DNA of 50,474 bases from an uncultured Alphaproteobacteria bacterium (GTDB taxonomy: Bacteria > Pseudomonadota > Alphaproteobacteria > RF32 > CAG-239). Location: assembly GCA_944391395.1 (NCBI GenBank), contig CALXTI010000009.1, positions 1 through 50,474 on the forward strand, in the 5' to 3' direction. The notes beneath the pieces are model-generated. The model worked only from the letters and a program-made list of their open reading frames with translations. It did not search any database and had not been told where the DNA came from. Position numbers and translations under genes: made by a program. Of this stretch, positions 17,442 through 27,230 are shown one piece after another (within the stretch, counting starts at the first letter, position 1; each line of letters starts with the position of its first letter).

Positions 17442-17874
17442 TATTACCCCGCCGCAAGGCAAAATGTATGGCGCAACCTTTGTTTTTCCGGTGCGGATTT
17501 ATTATGAAGACACCGACGCCGGCGGCATTGTGTATTACGCCAATTATTTAAAATTTGCCGAGCGGGCGCGTACCGAATTTTTGCGCCATATCGGCGCCGC
17601 GCCGCAAAACAATGCGCTTGAAGGCGATATGTGCGGCTTTGTCGTCCGCCATTTGGAAATTGATTATCGCGCGTCAGCCAAGTTGGATGACTTTTTAACC
17701 ATCAGTTGTGCTTTAACCGAAGACAAAGGTGCCTCGGCGGTTATGCATCAGGAAATCTGCCGCGGTGATGAAATTTTGGCAACGCTTGACGTGCAAGTTG
17801 TTTATGTCAGTTTGGCAAAAAAACGCCCGGTACGCATTCCCGAAGACATTCGCGAAAGATTAAAAGGCTTGTGA
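17431..17874 (+). CDS. ybgC: YbgC-type acyl-CoA thioesterase
   Basis: About 147 residues. Hot-dog-fold thioesterase; the motif [27 protein letters not shown] carries the catalytic Asp. The ATG at 17431 overlaps the end of ruvB by 11 bases; 17416 and 17464 are alternatives, the last with AAGG upstream. YbgC normally precedes tolQ in Tol-Pal operons, but here pyrH follows after about 180 bases, so the Tol genes must lie elsewhere. Confidence 0.88.
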   Translation: MTYDITPPQGKMYGATFVFPVRIYYEDTDAGGIVYYANYLKFAERARTEFLRHIGAAPQNNALEGDMCGFVVRHLEIDYRASAKLDDFLTISCALTEDKGASAVMHQEICRGDEILATLDVQVVYVSLAKKRPVRIPEDIRERLKGL

Positions 17875-17996
17875 TTGAGCGGACATAAAAGCGTGCGTTT
17901 CCAAAATGGGGATGAATGAAATCAAAACTAAAAGAGCGGTGGCAGGGTGTGTTTTTTTATTTTTTTTATAAATTGTTAACCTCTTGCAAAAAGATA

Positions 17997-18026
17997 ATGA
18001 CAAACGGCTTAAAGTCGTTAATATAA
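17997..18026 (+). promoter_or_regulatory. Candidate pyrH promoter
   Basis: ATGACA (one base from TTGACA) is separated by about 17 bases from AATATA, roughly 30 bases before the pyrH ATG. Weak call; it would start the pyrH-frr-uppS operon. Confidence 0.4.
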
Positions 18027-18055
18027 AATCATCATTTACAACAAAAGGGGAAACA

Positions 18056-18766
18056 ATGCAGCCCGTATATAAACGAATATTGCTGAAAATTTCCGGCGAA
18101 GGCCTGATGGGCGAACGCGAGTTCGGTATGTCGGCGGAAGTGATTGCCTCTTTGGCGGCACAAATCAAACAAGTCCGCGAGTCCGGAGTTGAAATATGTA
18201 TTGTTGTCGGCGGCGGCAATATATTCCGTGGTGCCAAAGAAGCTTCTAAAGGCATGAACCGCAGCGTGGCAGATCAGGTCGGCATGTTGGCAACCATCAT
18301 GAACGCGCTGTATTTGCAAAACGCGCTGGAAAAAATAGGTGTTGAGGTTCGGGTGATGTCCGGGTTGAACGTACCGCAGGTGTGCGAGCCGTACATGTAT
18401 CGAAAAGCCTTAAATCATCTGGAAAAGGGGCGGGTAATCATCTTTGCCGCCGGTACCGGAAATCCGTATTTTACGACGGACACGGGCGCTGCGTTGCGTG
18501 CTTCAGAAATGCAGTGTGATGCTTTGTTCAAATCGACTCAGGTCGATGGTGTTTATGATAAAGATCCGCGTCAAAATCCGGATGCCAGACGTTTTGACGT
18601 TGTCAGCTATAATGAAGTTATAGAAAAACGTTTGGGAATTATGGATATCGCGGCAGTGGTTCTTGCCAAAGAAAGCAAAGTGCCGATAATCGTGTTTAGT
18701 CAAAAAGAAAAAGATTCTTTGCTGGATGCGGTGTGCGGCAAGGGAAGATATACAATAATCAAATAA
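18056..18766 (+). CDS. pyrH: Uridylate kinase
   Basis: 236 residues from ATG 18056, which has AAGGGG upstream; the longer frame from 17984 is not typical. It phosphorylates UMP to UDP. Motifs: YKRILLKISGEGLMG, VVGGGNIFRG, ATIMNALYLQNAL, GTGNPYFTTDTGAALRA and VDGVYDKDPR. It opens the pyrH-frr-uppS-cdsA order known in many bacteria. Confidence 0.97.
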   Translation: MQPVYKRILLKISGEGLMGEREFGMSAEVIASLAAQIKQVRESGVEICIVVGGGNIFRGAKEASKGMNRSVADQVGMLATIMNALYLQNALEKIGVEVRVMSGLNVPQVCEPYMYRKALNHLEKGRVIIFAAGTGNPYFTTDTGAALRASEMQCDALFKSTQVDGVYDKDPRQNPDARRFDVVSYNEVIEKRLGIMDIAAVVLAKESKVPIIVFSQKEKDSLLDAVCGKGRYTIIK

Positions 18767-18776
18767 AGAGGTGTTT

Positions 18777-19340
18777 ATGTCAGATTTTAATGAAATTAAG
18801 AATAATGCCAAGACGAGAATGGATAAAACTTTGGAATCGCTGCGGTCGGACTTCGGCGGTTTGCGCGCCGGTCGCGCGCATGCCAGCCTGCTGGACGGCA
18901 TTATGGTGGAAGCATACGGGAGTTTGACGCCGATTTCGCAAGTCGGGACGGTCAATGTTCCTGACCCGCGCACGTTGTCCGTCAGCGTATGGGATAAAAG
19001 CTTGGCAAAAAGTGTGGAAAAAGCATTGCGTGAAAGCGATTTGGGTTTGAATCCGGTTTCCGACGGTGCGCTTATACGTATTCCTATTCCGCCGCTGAGT
19101 GAAGAGCGCCGCAAAGAATTGGTCAAAGTTGCCGGAAAATATGCCGAACAAAACAAGGTGGCGATTCGCAATATCCGCCGCGATGCGTTGGATGAAATCA
19201 AGAAGCTCAAAAAAGACAGTCAGATTTCCGAAGACGACGAAAAACGTTTTGAAAACGAAATTCAAAAATTAACCGACGATTCTATTAAAAAAATAGATGA
19301 AATGTTGGAAACTAAAGAAAAAGACATTATGCAGGTATAG
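18777..19340 (+). CDS. frr: Ribosome recycling factor
   Basis: 187 residues. RRF releases ribosomes after termination. The three-helix domain has RAGRAHASLLDGI and the diagnostic IPIPPLSEERRKELVKVAGKYAEQNKVAIRN. Start at ATG 18777 with AAGAGG upstream; the GTG at 18771 would add two residues. Confidence 0.97.
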   Translation: MSDFNEIKNNAKTRMDKTLESLRSDFGGLRAGRAHASLLDGIMVEAYGSLTPISQVGTVNVPDPRTLSVSVWDKSLAKSVEKALRESDLGLNPVSDGALIRIPIPPLSEERRKELVKVAGKYAEQNKVAIRNIRRDALDEIKKLKKDSQISEDDEKRFENEIQKLTDDSIKKIDEMLETKEKDIMQV

Positions 19341-19349
19341 GACGTTAAA

Positions 19350-20051
19350 GTGATAAACAAACTGGAACACGTCGCCGTTATTATGGATGGCAACGGTCGT
19401 TGGGCGGCCAAGCGCGGCTTGCCGCGCAATGTCGGGCATAAAAAAGGTGCCGAAGTCGTAATAGAAGTTGCCAAAGCGGCTAAGGAATTGGGCGTAAAAT
19501 TTTTGACATTGTATGCTTTTTCAACCGAAAATTGGAAACGTAGTCGTGAAGAGGTTGACGGTCTGATGAATCTGCTGCGTGAATATCTGACCAAAGATTT
19601 CCAAGAGTTGAAAGAAAACGACGTTCGGATTCGTTTTATCGGCGAGCGCCGGATGTTGGCAGCCGATATTGTGGAAAAGATAGAAGAATTGGAGCGCTCG
19701 ACCGCAAACAATAAAAGTCTTGGGCTGCAGGTGGCGTTGAGTTATGGCTCCCGGCAGGAAATCATACACGCGGTCAAAGAAATTGCCGCCAAGGTAAAAT
19801 CTGGCGATATGTCGTTAAAAGATATTGATGAACAAAGTTTTTCTGCTAATCTTTATACCGCAGGCGTTCCTGATCCGGACTTGGTCATACGCACCAGCGG
19901 TGAACAACGGATTAGCAATTATCTGTTATGGCAGATAGCCTATGCCGAGTTTTTCTTTACAAAAACTTTATGGCCGGACTTTACGAAAACCGAACTGCAG
20001 GAAATAATCGAAAGTTATCAGACAAGGGAGAGAAGATATGGCAAAGCCTGA
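19350..20051 (+). CDS. uppS: Undecaprenyl diphosphate synthase (isoprenyl transferase)
   Basis: 233 residues from a GTG start. It makes the C55 lipid carrier for peptidoglycan and LPS. The signature VAVIMDGNGRWAAKRGLPR contains the catalytic Asp and diphosphate-binding residues; LYAFSTENWKRS and DLVIRTSGEQRISNYLLWQIAYAE follow. The last codons overlap the start of cdsA by 14 bases, so translation is probably coupled. Confidence 0.97.
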   Translation: MINKLEHVAVIMDGNGRWAAKRGLPRNVGHKKGAEVVIEVAKAAKELGVKFLTLYAFSTENWKRSREEVDGLMNLLREYLTKDFQELKENDVRIRFIGERRMLAADIVEKIEELERSTANNKSLGLQVALSYGSRQEIIHAVKEIAAKVKSGDMSLKDIDEQSFSANLYTAGVPDPDLVIRTSGEQRISNYLLWQIAYAEFFFTKTLWPDFTKTELQEIIESYQTRERRYGKA

Positions 20052-21006
20052 AACAAAAGCAGAAACAAACACCGGATTTAAGACTAAGGCAAAAAGCAAA
20101 CCTCAAATCCGCCGGCGGCAAAAAATGCCGCAGCAAACACGGCAACAGATTCGTTCTGAAATGCCCGTCAAACAATCTGCGCCGACCCCGAAAATGGGTT
20201 CGCTTGCCAAGCGCACTTTGGCGGCTTTGGTCATGTTGCCGGTTGTTATCGGTGCTTTGTGGGCAGGGTATCCTTTTGTAGATGTTTTGACATTGCTTGT
20301 CGGCGCTTTGTTGGCGTGGGAATGGGGAAACATGGTTCCCAATCGCAGTCCTTCCGCTTATACGACATCGTATATTATATCGCTTGCCGTTTCGTTACTG
20401 GTTTATGACATGATGATGGTGATTTCGGCCATTCTTTTGGTCAGTCTTTATGTCTGGCTTAAAGCCGGAAAAGAACGGCACCGCTTTTTGCTGACGCTTG
20501 GTGTGCCGTATATTTCAATCGGTATCGGCGCGTTGTTGTGGTTATATCGCGATGTCTTCATTTACCATCCGTATAATTTTTATATGACACTGTGGTTTTT
20601 TGTTATGGTTTGGGCAATGGATATCGGCGGTTATGTCGTCGGCAGCACGCTCAAAGGGCCGAAACTGGCTCCCCGGGTTAGCCCCAACAAAACATGGGCC
20701 GGTTTGTTCGGCGGTGTGATGTTTGCGGTTTTAGCCAGCCTTCTGTACTTTTATGTACTGTCATTTCCGGGTATCATGAAGGTAAATACCGATGCGCAGG
20801 CTTTCTTTGCTGTTTTGGGAGGTATAATTGCGGCGGTTTCGCAAATCGGGGATTTGATAGAATCTGCCATCAAACGCAAGCTCGGGTTGAAAGATTCCAG
20901 CAATTTGATACCTGGCCACGGCGGCGTTTTTGACCGCATTGACGGGTTGATTTTCGCCGCGCCTTTTGTTTGCTGGCTGTTTGCCTATGGCTTGTGGCTT
21001 TTTTAA
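20038..21006 (+). CDS. cdsA: Phosphatidate cytidylyltransferase
   Basis: 322 residues, longer than most CdsA because of a basic N-terminal tail of about 55 residues before the first transmembrane helix. It makes CDP-diacylglycerol in the inner membrane. The C-terminal family signature SAIKRKLGLKDSSNLIPGHG and DRIDG are both intact. Around eight hydrophobic segments. Confidence 0.95.
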   Translation: MAKPETKAETNTGFKTKAKSKPQIRRRQKMPQQTRQQIRSEMPVKQSAPTPKMGSLAKRTLAALVMLPVVIGALWAGYPFVDVLTLLVGALLAWEWGNMVPNRSPSAYTTSYIISLAVSLLVYDMMMVISAILLVSLYVWLKAGKERHRFLLTLGVPYISIGIGALLWLYRDVFIYHPYNFYMTLWFFVMVWAMDIGGYVVGSTLKGPKLAPRVSPNKTWAGLFGGVMFAVLASLLYFYVLSFPGIMKVNTDAQAFFAVLGGIIAAVSQIGDLIESAIKRKLGLKDSSNLIPGHGGVFDRIDGLIFAAPFVCWLFAYGLWLF

Positions 21007-21018
21007 GGTATAACGCAA

Positions 21019-22155
21019 ATGGAATGGTTGCTTAATATAATTTATTACGTTGTCCCTTTTCTCTTTTTACTCGGCGTATTGGTCTTTGTGCACGAGTTCG
21101 GTCATTTTATCGTGGCGCGTTTGACCGGTGTGCAAGTCAGTGCTTTTTCCATAGGCTTTGGCAAAGAATTGTGGGGAAGGGTGGATAAAAAAGGCACGCG
21201 CTGGAAAATTTCAGCTATTCCCTTGGGTGGTTATTGCCAATTTTTGGGAGATGCCGATGCGTCTTCTTCAACAACGGACGAACAAACGGCATCATTGTCG
21301 GAGGAAGAGAAAAAGCGTGCGTTTCCTTATCAAAATCCGTTTAAAAAACTGGCAATCGTCTTGGCCGGTCCGGGTTTTAATTATCTTTTTGCAATCTTGA
21401 TATATACCGCCTTGTTTGCCACGCTCGGGACGTTTACTTTTCCGCCGATAGTCGGCGAAGCAATACCTGAAGGCGCAGCGGCTCAAGCCGGGATCATGAA
21501 AGGCGACCGCATCTTGACGATTAACGGGCAGGAGATTGCCGATTTTTCGGAAATCTCCAGAGAAGTTGCAATGGCGGCCGATCATCAGGTGGATATTGAT
21601 GTCCGCCGCGGCGACGAAGTGCTGAATTTCAAGTTTCCGTTGACGGAGATTTCGATGGAACAAAGCGATGGCACAAGCGTCAAACAATATATGTTAGGCA
21701 TCAAATCCGTTACGACGATAGAAAGCGGATATGAGCGTGTTTCATTGACAAGGGCTTTTGTTTTAGCGGTTAATGAAACCTGGGATGTAACGGTAACAAC
21801 CTTACGAGGTGTCGGCCAGATGCTGACCGGCAAACGTGGCGGCGAAGATGTCGGCGGCGTTATTCGTATTGCGGAAATGACCGGCGATATCAGTAAAAGC
21901 CAGGGGTGGCTTGATTTTATCGTGTTTATGGCGCTGCTCTCGATAAATTTGGGGTTGATAAACCTGTTTCCGATACCGGTTTTGGATGGCGGAAATGTGG
22001 TGATTTATCTTTTGGAGATTATCAGCGGTCGGGAGATGAACGAACGCGCCAAAGAATATTTGTTCCGTTTCGGCTTATCGTTGTTGGTGGCGTTAATGAT
22101 ATTTGCCACATGGAATGATGTGGTGCATTTGTTTGATCGTTGGTTTAACACTTAA
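21019..22155 (+). CDS. rseP: Site-2 protease RseP, intramembrane zinc metalloprotease
   Basis: 378 residues. Cuts regulated membrane proteins such as anti-sigma factors. HEFGHF (zinc-binding His and Glu) lies in the first helix, a PDZ domain spans about residues 130-210 (IVGEAIPEGAAAQAGIMKGDRI), and NLFPIPVLDGG gives the third zinc ligand near the C-terminus. dxr, which commonly sits between cdsA and rseP, is absent here. Confidence 0.96.
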   Translation: MEWLLNIIYYVVPFLFLLGVLVFVHEFGHFIVARLTGVQVSAFSIGFGKELWGRVDKKGTRWKISAIPLGGYCQFLGDADASSSTTDEQTASLSEEEKKRAFPYQNPFKKLAIVLAGPGFNYLFAILIYTALFATLGTFTFPPIVGEAIPEGAAAQAGIMKGDRILTINGQEIADFSEISREVAMAADHQVDIDVRRGDEVLNFKFPLTEISMEQSDGTSVKQYMLGIKSVTTIESGYERVSLTRAFVLAVNETWDVTVTTLRGVGQMLTGKRGGEDVGGVIRIAEMTGDISKSQGWLDFIVFMALLSINLGLINLFPIPVLDGGNVVIYLLEIISGREMNERAKEYLFRFGLSLLVALMIFATWNDVVHLFDRWFNT

Positions 22156-22174
22156 AAAAAACAAGGAAAATGTC

Positions 22175-24436
22175 ATGAGAAAAATATTTTTCGGGACGTT
22201 AATTACTTTATGTTTCTTTTGCTTTCGGAGCGAAGCCGCGGATTTTTATGTGCAAACAATCAGCGTAGACGGTTTGCAAAGAGTGGAAAAAGAAACCGTG
22301 CTTGCTTATTTGGGGGTTAAACCGGCCGAAACAATTTCTCAGGAACAAATGGATTCGGCGTTTAAAAATCTTTATGCCACGGGCTTGTTTGCCGATATTA
22401 AAATGAATGCCGAAAAAAATGGTGTTCTGAAAATAACCGTGGAAGAAAATCCGTTAATCGGCGCCCGCGCGTTTGACGGCAACAAAAAACTTGACGACAA
22501 AGTTCTTGAAACCGAAGTGCAAAGTGCGCCCAACAGCATATACAACCGTGCCAAGGTTCAGCAAGATGTCAGACGGATTTTGGAAGTGTATAAACGCGCC
22601 GGCCGTTATGCCGTTGAAGTCGAGCCAAAAATTATTGAACGCGCCGAAAACCGGGTGGATTTGATTTTTGAAATTGACGAAGGGCCTGAGGCAAAGATTG
22701 ATAAAATCAATTTTTTCGGCAACAAACATTATTCCGCGCCTGATTTGCAAGAAATCTTGATGAGCAAGGAAAGCCGCTGGTATCGGATTTTTTCCAGCGC
22801 CGAAACTTATGATGCCGAAAAAATGAATTATGACAAAGAACTGCTGCGCCGTTTTTATAATCAACGCGGCTATGCGGATTTTCGAGTTGTTTCGGCGGTG
22901 GCGGAGTTGGCGCCGAACAAAAAATCGTTTATTTTGAATTTCACTTTGGAGGAAGGTCCGCGTTACCGGATTGGCGAAGTCAAAATCGATTCGGCGATTA
23001 GCGAAGTTCCGGTGGAAAAACTTTTGCGGGAAGTTACGTTTGATTCGGGCGCGTGGTACAACGCCGATGCGGTTGAAAAATCCGTTACCGGCATTACCGA
23101 AGAACTGGGCAAAAAAGGTTTTGTTTTTGTTGACATTACTCCGGTTTTAAATAGAAACGCCGAAAGCGATACCATGGACATAACGTTCAAGATTGAAGAA
23201 GGCGAACGGATTTTTATCAACCGGATTAATATTTCCGGCAACACCAACACCTTAGACGAAGTTATCCGCCGCGAATTTCGTTTGGATGAAGGCGATGCGT
23301 TCAATGTTTCAAAAATTCAGGATTCACGCCGCAATATTGAAAATCTGAATTATTTCAGCAAGGTGGATATTCAATCCGTTCCGATAGATTCGAGCAAAGC
23401 CGACATCAATGTCGATGTCGAAGAAAAATCGACGGGATATTTTAACATCGGCATCGGTTATTCAACCGTCAACGGAGCGTTAATTCAAGGCGGCATCACC
23501 GAGAACAATTTTCAGGGCAAAGGTCAGCAACTAAGCGTTGACGGTAGTGTTTCCGAGCGTTCGAAGGATTATTCAATGAGCTTTACCGAGCCTTATTTCT
23601 TAGGTCGTCGTTTAAGCGCCGGAGCGGATATTTTTTACAGCGATGAAGATTACCAAGACGAAAGCTCTTATGACAGCGCCAGCGTTGGCGGCCGGATTCG
23701 TTTGGGCTGGAATTATACGGATGATTTGTATCAAGTTGTCCGCTACACATTAAGACAAGATGAAATTAAAGACGTCAAAGACTATGCCTCCGTTTACATT
23801 CGGGACGAAGAAGGCAAAAGCACCGCGTCGGTTATCGGCCAAACCTTGATTTACGATAAACGCGACAGTGCGATTCGCACAAAAGACGGTTATTATTTAT
23901 CTTTTGGCAACGACATTGCCGGTGTCGGCGCTGATGAAAAATACTTTAAGTTTGATGTCAAGGCATATAAGTTTTTTACCTTGTCTGATTACTGGACGTT
24001 TAAGTTTTATGCCAACGGCGGATACATTGTCGGTTATGGCGGGGAGGATGTTCGCCTGTCGCAGCGCTATTATTTGGGCGGCAACACGTTGCGCGGTTTT
24101 GCCTTTGGCGGCGTGGGCGCACGCGACAAAGCGACTGACGATGCCCTGGGCGGCAACTGGGTGGCATACGGCGGCGCCGAAATGTCGTTCCCGATTGGTT
24201 TAGACGAGGTTGGTATTCGCGGCCGCACGTTCTTTGATATCGGTATGATTGGCAAGCCCGACAACATTGACACGGCTTTGGTCGATTATTCTTCCAAGCC
24301 GCGTGCCTCAATCGGCTTTGGCTTTGAGTGGTTTTCGCCGATGGGTAAAATCGACATAGACTTTGGTTTCCCGGTCATGAAAGAAGATTATGATGAAACC
24401 GAAGTTTTCCGTTTGAATTTTGGTACCAGTTTGTAA
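22175..24436 (+). CDS. bamA: Outer-membrane protein assembly factor BamA
   Basis: 753 residues from ATG 22175 (GGAAAA upstream; signal peptide MRKIFFGTLITLCFFCFRSEA). Inserts barrels into the outer membrane. Five POTRA domains cover about residues 20-410; the first begins VQTISVDGLQRVEKE. The C-terminal barrel contains the conserved YYLGGNTLRGFAFGG segment (lid loop VRGF-like RGF) and ends EVFRLNFGTSL, the last strand. It partners with BamD at 6928. Confidence 0.97.
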   Translation: MRKIFFGTLITLCFFCFRSEAADFYVQTISVDGLQRVEKETVLAYLGVKPAETISQEQMDSAFKNLYATGLFADIKMNAEKNGVLKITVEENPLIGARAFDGNKKLDDKVLETEVQSAPNSIYNRAKVQQDVRRILEVYKRAGRYAVEVEPKIIERAENRVDLIFEIDEGPEAKIDKINFFGNKHYSAPDLQEILMSKESRWYRIFSSAETYDAEKMNYDKELLRRFYNQRGYADFRVVSAVAELAPNKKSFILNFTLEEGPRYRIGEVKIDSAISEVPVEKLLREVTFDSGAWYNADAVEKSVTGITEELGKKGFVFVDITPVLNRNAESDTMDITFKIEEGERIFINRINISGNTNTLDEVIRREFRLDEGDAFNVSKIQDSRRNIENLNYFSKVDIQSVPIDSSKADINVDVEEKSTGYFNIGIGYSTVNGALIQGGITENNFQGKGQQLSVDGSVSERSKDYSMSFTEPYFLGRRLSAGADIFYSDEDYQDESSYDSASVGGRIRLGWNYTDDLYQVVRYTLRQDEIKDVKDYASVYIRDEEGKSTASVIGQTLIYDKRDSAIRTKDGYYLSFGNDIAGVGADEKYFKFDVKAYKFFTLSDYWTFKFYANGGYIVGYGGEDVRLSQRYYLGGNTLRGFAFGGVGARDKATDDALGGNWVAYGGAEMSFPIGLDEVGIRGRTFFDIGMIGKPDNIDTALVDYSSKPRASIGFGFEWFSPMGKIDIDFGFPVMKEDYDETEVFRLNFGTSL

Positions 24437-24446
24437 CAAATTAAAA

Positions 24447-24474
24447 GGATGCCGCTGTTGCGGCTCCTTCTTTT
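24447..24474 (+). terminator. Hairpin between bamA and lpxD
   Basis: GGA(T)GCCGC pairs with GCGGCTCC around TGTT, followed by TTCTTTT. A weak terminator or attenuator in an otherwise continuous operon. Confidence 0.5.
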
Positions 24475-24486
24475 GGGAGTAAAAGC

Positions 24487-25500
24487 ATGATTGATAAAAC
24501 TTTTTATAAAAACAACGGCCCGTTTACTTTGGCGCAAGTGGCGGAAATCACCGGTTCGGTTTTAACGGACGCCGGCGCCGGCAATGTAAAAGTAAAAGAA
24601 ATTGCTTCCATGGAAAAAGCCGGTGCGGATGATATTTGCTTTTTTTACGACCGTAAAGCCAAGGAAAAAGCGGCAAACATCAAAGCTCGGGCGTGTATTA
24701 CCAATGATGATTTAAAGACCTGGATTCCTTCCGGCGTCATTGTTTTGGTATGTCCCGATCCGAAATTTGCTTTTTTGAAGTTAAACAAAGCTTTTTATGA
24801 AGAATACGCGCCGACAGCAAAAATTGATGCTACGGCGGTGATAGATAAAAGCGCCAAAATCGGCAAAGACTGCTTTATCGGGGCGCATGTCGTGATTGAG
24901 GAAAACGTTGTTATCGGTGACGGCTGCCGTTTGGAGGCGGGTTGCGTGATAGCGCGCGGCTGCAAAATCGGCGATAATTGCCGGATAGGGGTCAACGCCT
25001 ATGTTTCATACTGCCTTATGGGCAACGGCTGCTACGTATACAGCGGCGCGCGGATAGGCTGCGACGGATTCGGATTTAACTTTAAGGACGGGGCGCATGT
25101 TCGCATACCGCAAGTCGGCAGGGTCATTATCGGCAATGATGTCGAAGTCGGCGCCAACACCTGCATTGACCGCGGTGCTTTGGACGATACCGTCATTGGT
25201 GATGGCTGCCGCATAGACAATCTGGTGCAAATCGCCCATAATGACAAACTTGGCAGAGGATGTGTGATTGTTGCGCAAACCGGCATCGCCGGAAGCTGCA
25301 CTTTTGGCGATTATGTTGTCTGCGGCGGTCAAAGCGGGTTTGCCGATCATTTGATGGTTGGCAGCGGCGCCCAAATTGCGGCGCAGTCCGGCGTCATGCG
25401 CGATATTGAGCCCGGAGCGGTGGTCATGGGTTCGCCGACCGTTCCGTTTAAGGATTTTATGCGCCAGGTGGCTTTTTTACAGCGCAACAGCAAAAAATAG
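24487..25500 (+). CDS. lpxD: UDP-3-O-acylglucosamine N-acyltransferase
   Basis: 337 residues. Adds the second acyl chain in lipid A synthesis. An N-terminal uridine-binding domain (about 1-100) precedes a left-handed beta-helix of hexapeptide repeats ([20 protein letters not shown]), the catalytic His region [20 protein letters not shown] and a C-terminal helix. RBS GGGAG. Co-transcribed with fabZ. Confidence 0.97.
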   Translation: MIDKTFYKNNGPFTLAQVAEITGSVLTDAGAGNVKVKEIASMEKAGADDICFFYDRKAKEKAANIKARACITNDDLKTWIPSGVIVLVCPDPKFAFLKLNKAFYEEYAPTAKIDATAVIDKSAKIGKDCFIGAHVVIEENVVIGDGCRLEAGCVIARGCKIGDNCRIGVNAYVSYCLMGNGCYVYSGARIGCDGFGFNFKDGAHVRIPQVGRVIIGNDVEVGANTCIDRGALDDTVIGDGCRIDNLVQIAHNDKLGRGCVIVAQTGIAGSCTFGDYVVCGGQSGFADHLMVGSGAQIAAQSGVMRDIEPGAVVMGSPTVPFKDFMRQVAFLQRNSKK

Positions 25501-25565
25501 CTTGCTAATATCTTGAAAATGTGTTTTTTACTATTGAGTTAAAAAATAAAAAGAGGATTGATAAA

Positions 25566-26015
25566 ATGTCTGAAGTGAAGATTTATCGTATTGAAGATAT
25601 CATGAAAATGTTGCCGCACCGCTATCCGTTTTTGTTGGTGGATCGTCTTGAGGTTGAAGTCCCTGGCGAAAAAGGCGTCGGCATCAAAAATGTTACCATG
25701 AATGAAGAGTTTTTTCAAGGGCATTTTCCCGGCAATCCGGTAATGCCCGGTGTATTGCAGATTGAGGCGATGGCGCAAACGGCCGGTGCCGTGGTCATCT
25801 CGGCGCATGATGATTTTACCGACCAAAAACGCAGCGTTTTGTTTATGTCCATAGACGGTGTTAAGTTCCGCAAACCGGTCAAACCGGGTGATCAGCTCCG
25901 CATGCATGTTGAAAAAATCCGCGAGCGCCGCAATGTTTTTGTCTTCAAAGGCCAGAGCATGGTGGACGGCCAAGTGGTTTCCGAGGCTGAATTTACCGCG
26001 ATGATTGTTGAATAA
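25566..26015 (+). CDS. fabZ: 3-hydroxyacyl-ACP dehydratase FabZ
   Basis: 149 residues from ATG 25566. Hot-dog-fold enzyme of fatty-acid synthesis that supplies lipid A acyl chains. IMKMLPHRYPFLLVDR holds the catalytic His, and GHFPGNPVMPGVLQIEAMAQ the Glu helix. lpxA, the usual next gene, is missing; a terminator follows the stop. Confidence 0.97.
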   Translation: MSEVKIYRIEDIMKMLPHRYPFLLVDRLEVEVPGEKGVGIKNVTMNEEFFQGHFPGNPVMPGVLQIEAMAQTAGAVVISAHDDFTDQKRSVLFMSIDGVKFRKPVKPGDQLRMHVEKIRERRNVFVFKGQSMVDGQVVSEAEFTAMIVE

Positions 26016-26035
26016 AAACTGCTTTGTCGTTAAAA

Positions 26036-26068
26036 AACCTGTTTTCTGTACGAAAGCAGGTTTTTTTT
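26036..26068 (+). terminator. Rho-independent terminator after fabZ
   Basis: AACCTGTTTTC pairs with GAAAGCAGGTT around TGTAC, followed by TTTTTT. It ends the long envelope operon starting near pyrH. Confidence 0.85.
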
Positions 26069-26216
26069 ATTGTTTTTTTACAGAAATTCACGTATAATTT
26101 ACATAAGGTGTTGCTCCGGCAATGCTTAAGGATAAGATAAAAGGGTGTTGAGTTTATGTTATCCGCCCGAAACATGTTTCGGGATTGGTTATAAATTATT
26201 TCTTAAGGGTGTTGAA

Positions 26217-27209
26217 ATGAGCAAATTTTTTAATTTTAAAATTGCTCTGCCGGTTGCAATATCAGTTATAGGCAGCGGCAGTGCTTTAGCTGCGTTGAAC
26301 TGTACAACGCAGCCGACCTGCGAACAACTCGGTTATTCCAAAACAGTTGATTCGAATTGTGAAGATTATATTCTTTGCCCGTTTGATACAAGCTATAAAA
26401 AGTGTATAACGGGGAAAGTTGACTGTACTGGATTAGGCTTTACCCAAGAAGATAAATCCGGTTGGTGCGGCAATGTTATCACATGTCCGACGGATGCTTC
26501 ATATACACTTTGTGCCGAAGCCTTTGAAAATCCGTGTCCAAACGGATACGATTCCCGTTTGACCAGCGTTGCTGACTGCGGAGAACAGGGTTCCAAGGGT
26601 TGGACGTTTTCAACTCAGATCATTACCGGAAACAGCGGTGAAAATATTACCTGTGGTAAATGTACGCCGAAAACCTGCTCCGGTTATTACGAACAATATC
26701 AATCTGTTTCGGATTGCGGCAGCGGCGGTTCGCGAGGTTGGCAGTTTGCAACATGTTATTCCGGGGATACTTTGATGGGCAAATGTACGGAAAAGACCTG
26801 TGCTTCTCACGGGTATAAAACATCAAGCAGTGTTGAAACTGGACAATATATCTGTAAAAAAGCCACCGCCTGGCTTGGTAACAGACAGGATACCTCCAGC
26901 TGTTATGATTGCGCACCCTGTAATACTGCTACAACGTATGCGGGCGTTACGGATAGACGGTACATCGGAGACCAATCTTCTATTAATATTTGCGGTTACG
27001 ATAAAGTTTCATATGCAAAGCTTTATGGTCTTTATAAAAATTATGTAGGTATTTCTGACGGCAGAGTTAAATTTTCCGATAATCAAGGGCGTACTGCCAA
27101 AGGGTGCGATGTCTGGATAAATATCGGCGCTTCCGTTGCAAACGGTGCAGACAGATTATATTGCTGTAAAAACGGAAGTCAGGTTGATAACCGGCAATGC
27201 GGTTTATAA
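26217..27209 (+). CDS. Cysteine-rich exported protein
   Basis: 330 residues with a signal peptide (KIALPVAISVIGSGSALA) cleaving at ALA-ALNC. The mature part has more than 30 cysteines in loosely repeated units such as C-x5-C-x2-LGY, C-x4-ILCPFDTSYKKC, C-x4-GYYEQYQSVSDCG and CAPC, which should form disulphides in the periplasm or outside. No enzymatic motif is seen. It stands alone, with a terminator in front and one behind, so it is monocistronic. The function is unknown; a surface or adhesin-like role is possible. Confidence 0.75.
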   Translation: MSKFFNFKIALPVAISVIGSGSALAALNCTTQPTCEQLGYSKTVDSNCEDYILCPFDTSYKKCITGKVDCTGLGFTQEDKSGWCGNVITCPTDASYTLCAEAFENPCPNGYDSRLTSVADCGEQGSKGWTFSTQIITGNSGENITCGKCTPKTCSGYYEQYQSVSDCGSGGSRGWQFATCYSGDTLMGKCTEKTCASHGYKTSSSVETGQYICKKATAWLGNRQDTSSCYDCAPCNTATTYAGVTDRRYIGDQSSINICGYDKVSYAKLYGLYKNYVGISDGRVKFSDNQGRTAKGCDVWINIGASVANGADRLYCCKNGSQVDNRQCGL

Positions 27210-27230
27210 ACCTTTATTAATAAACTTCCC

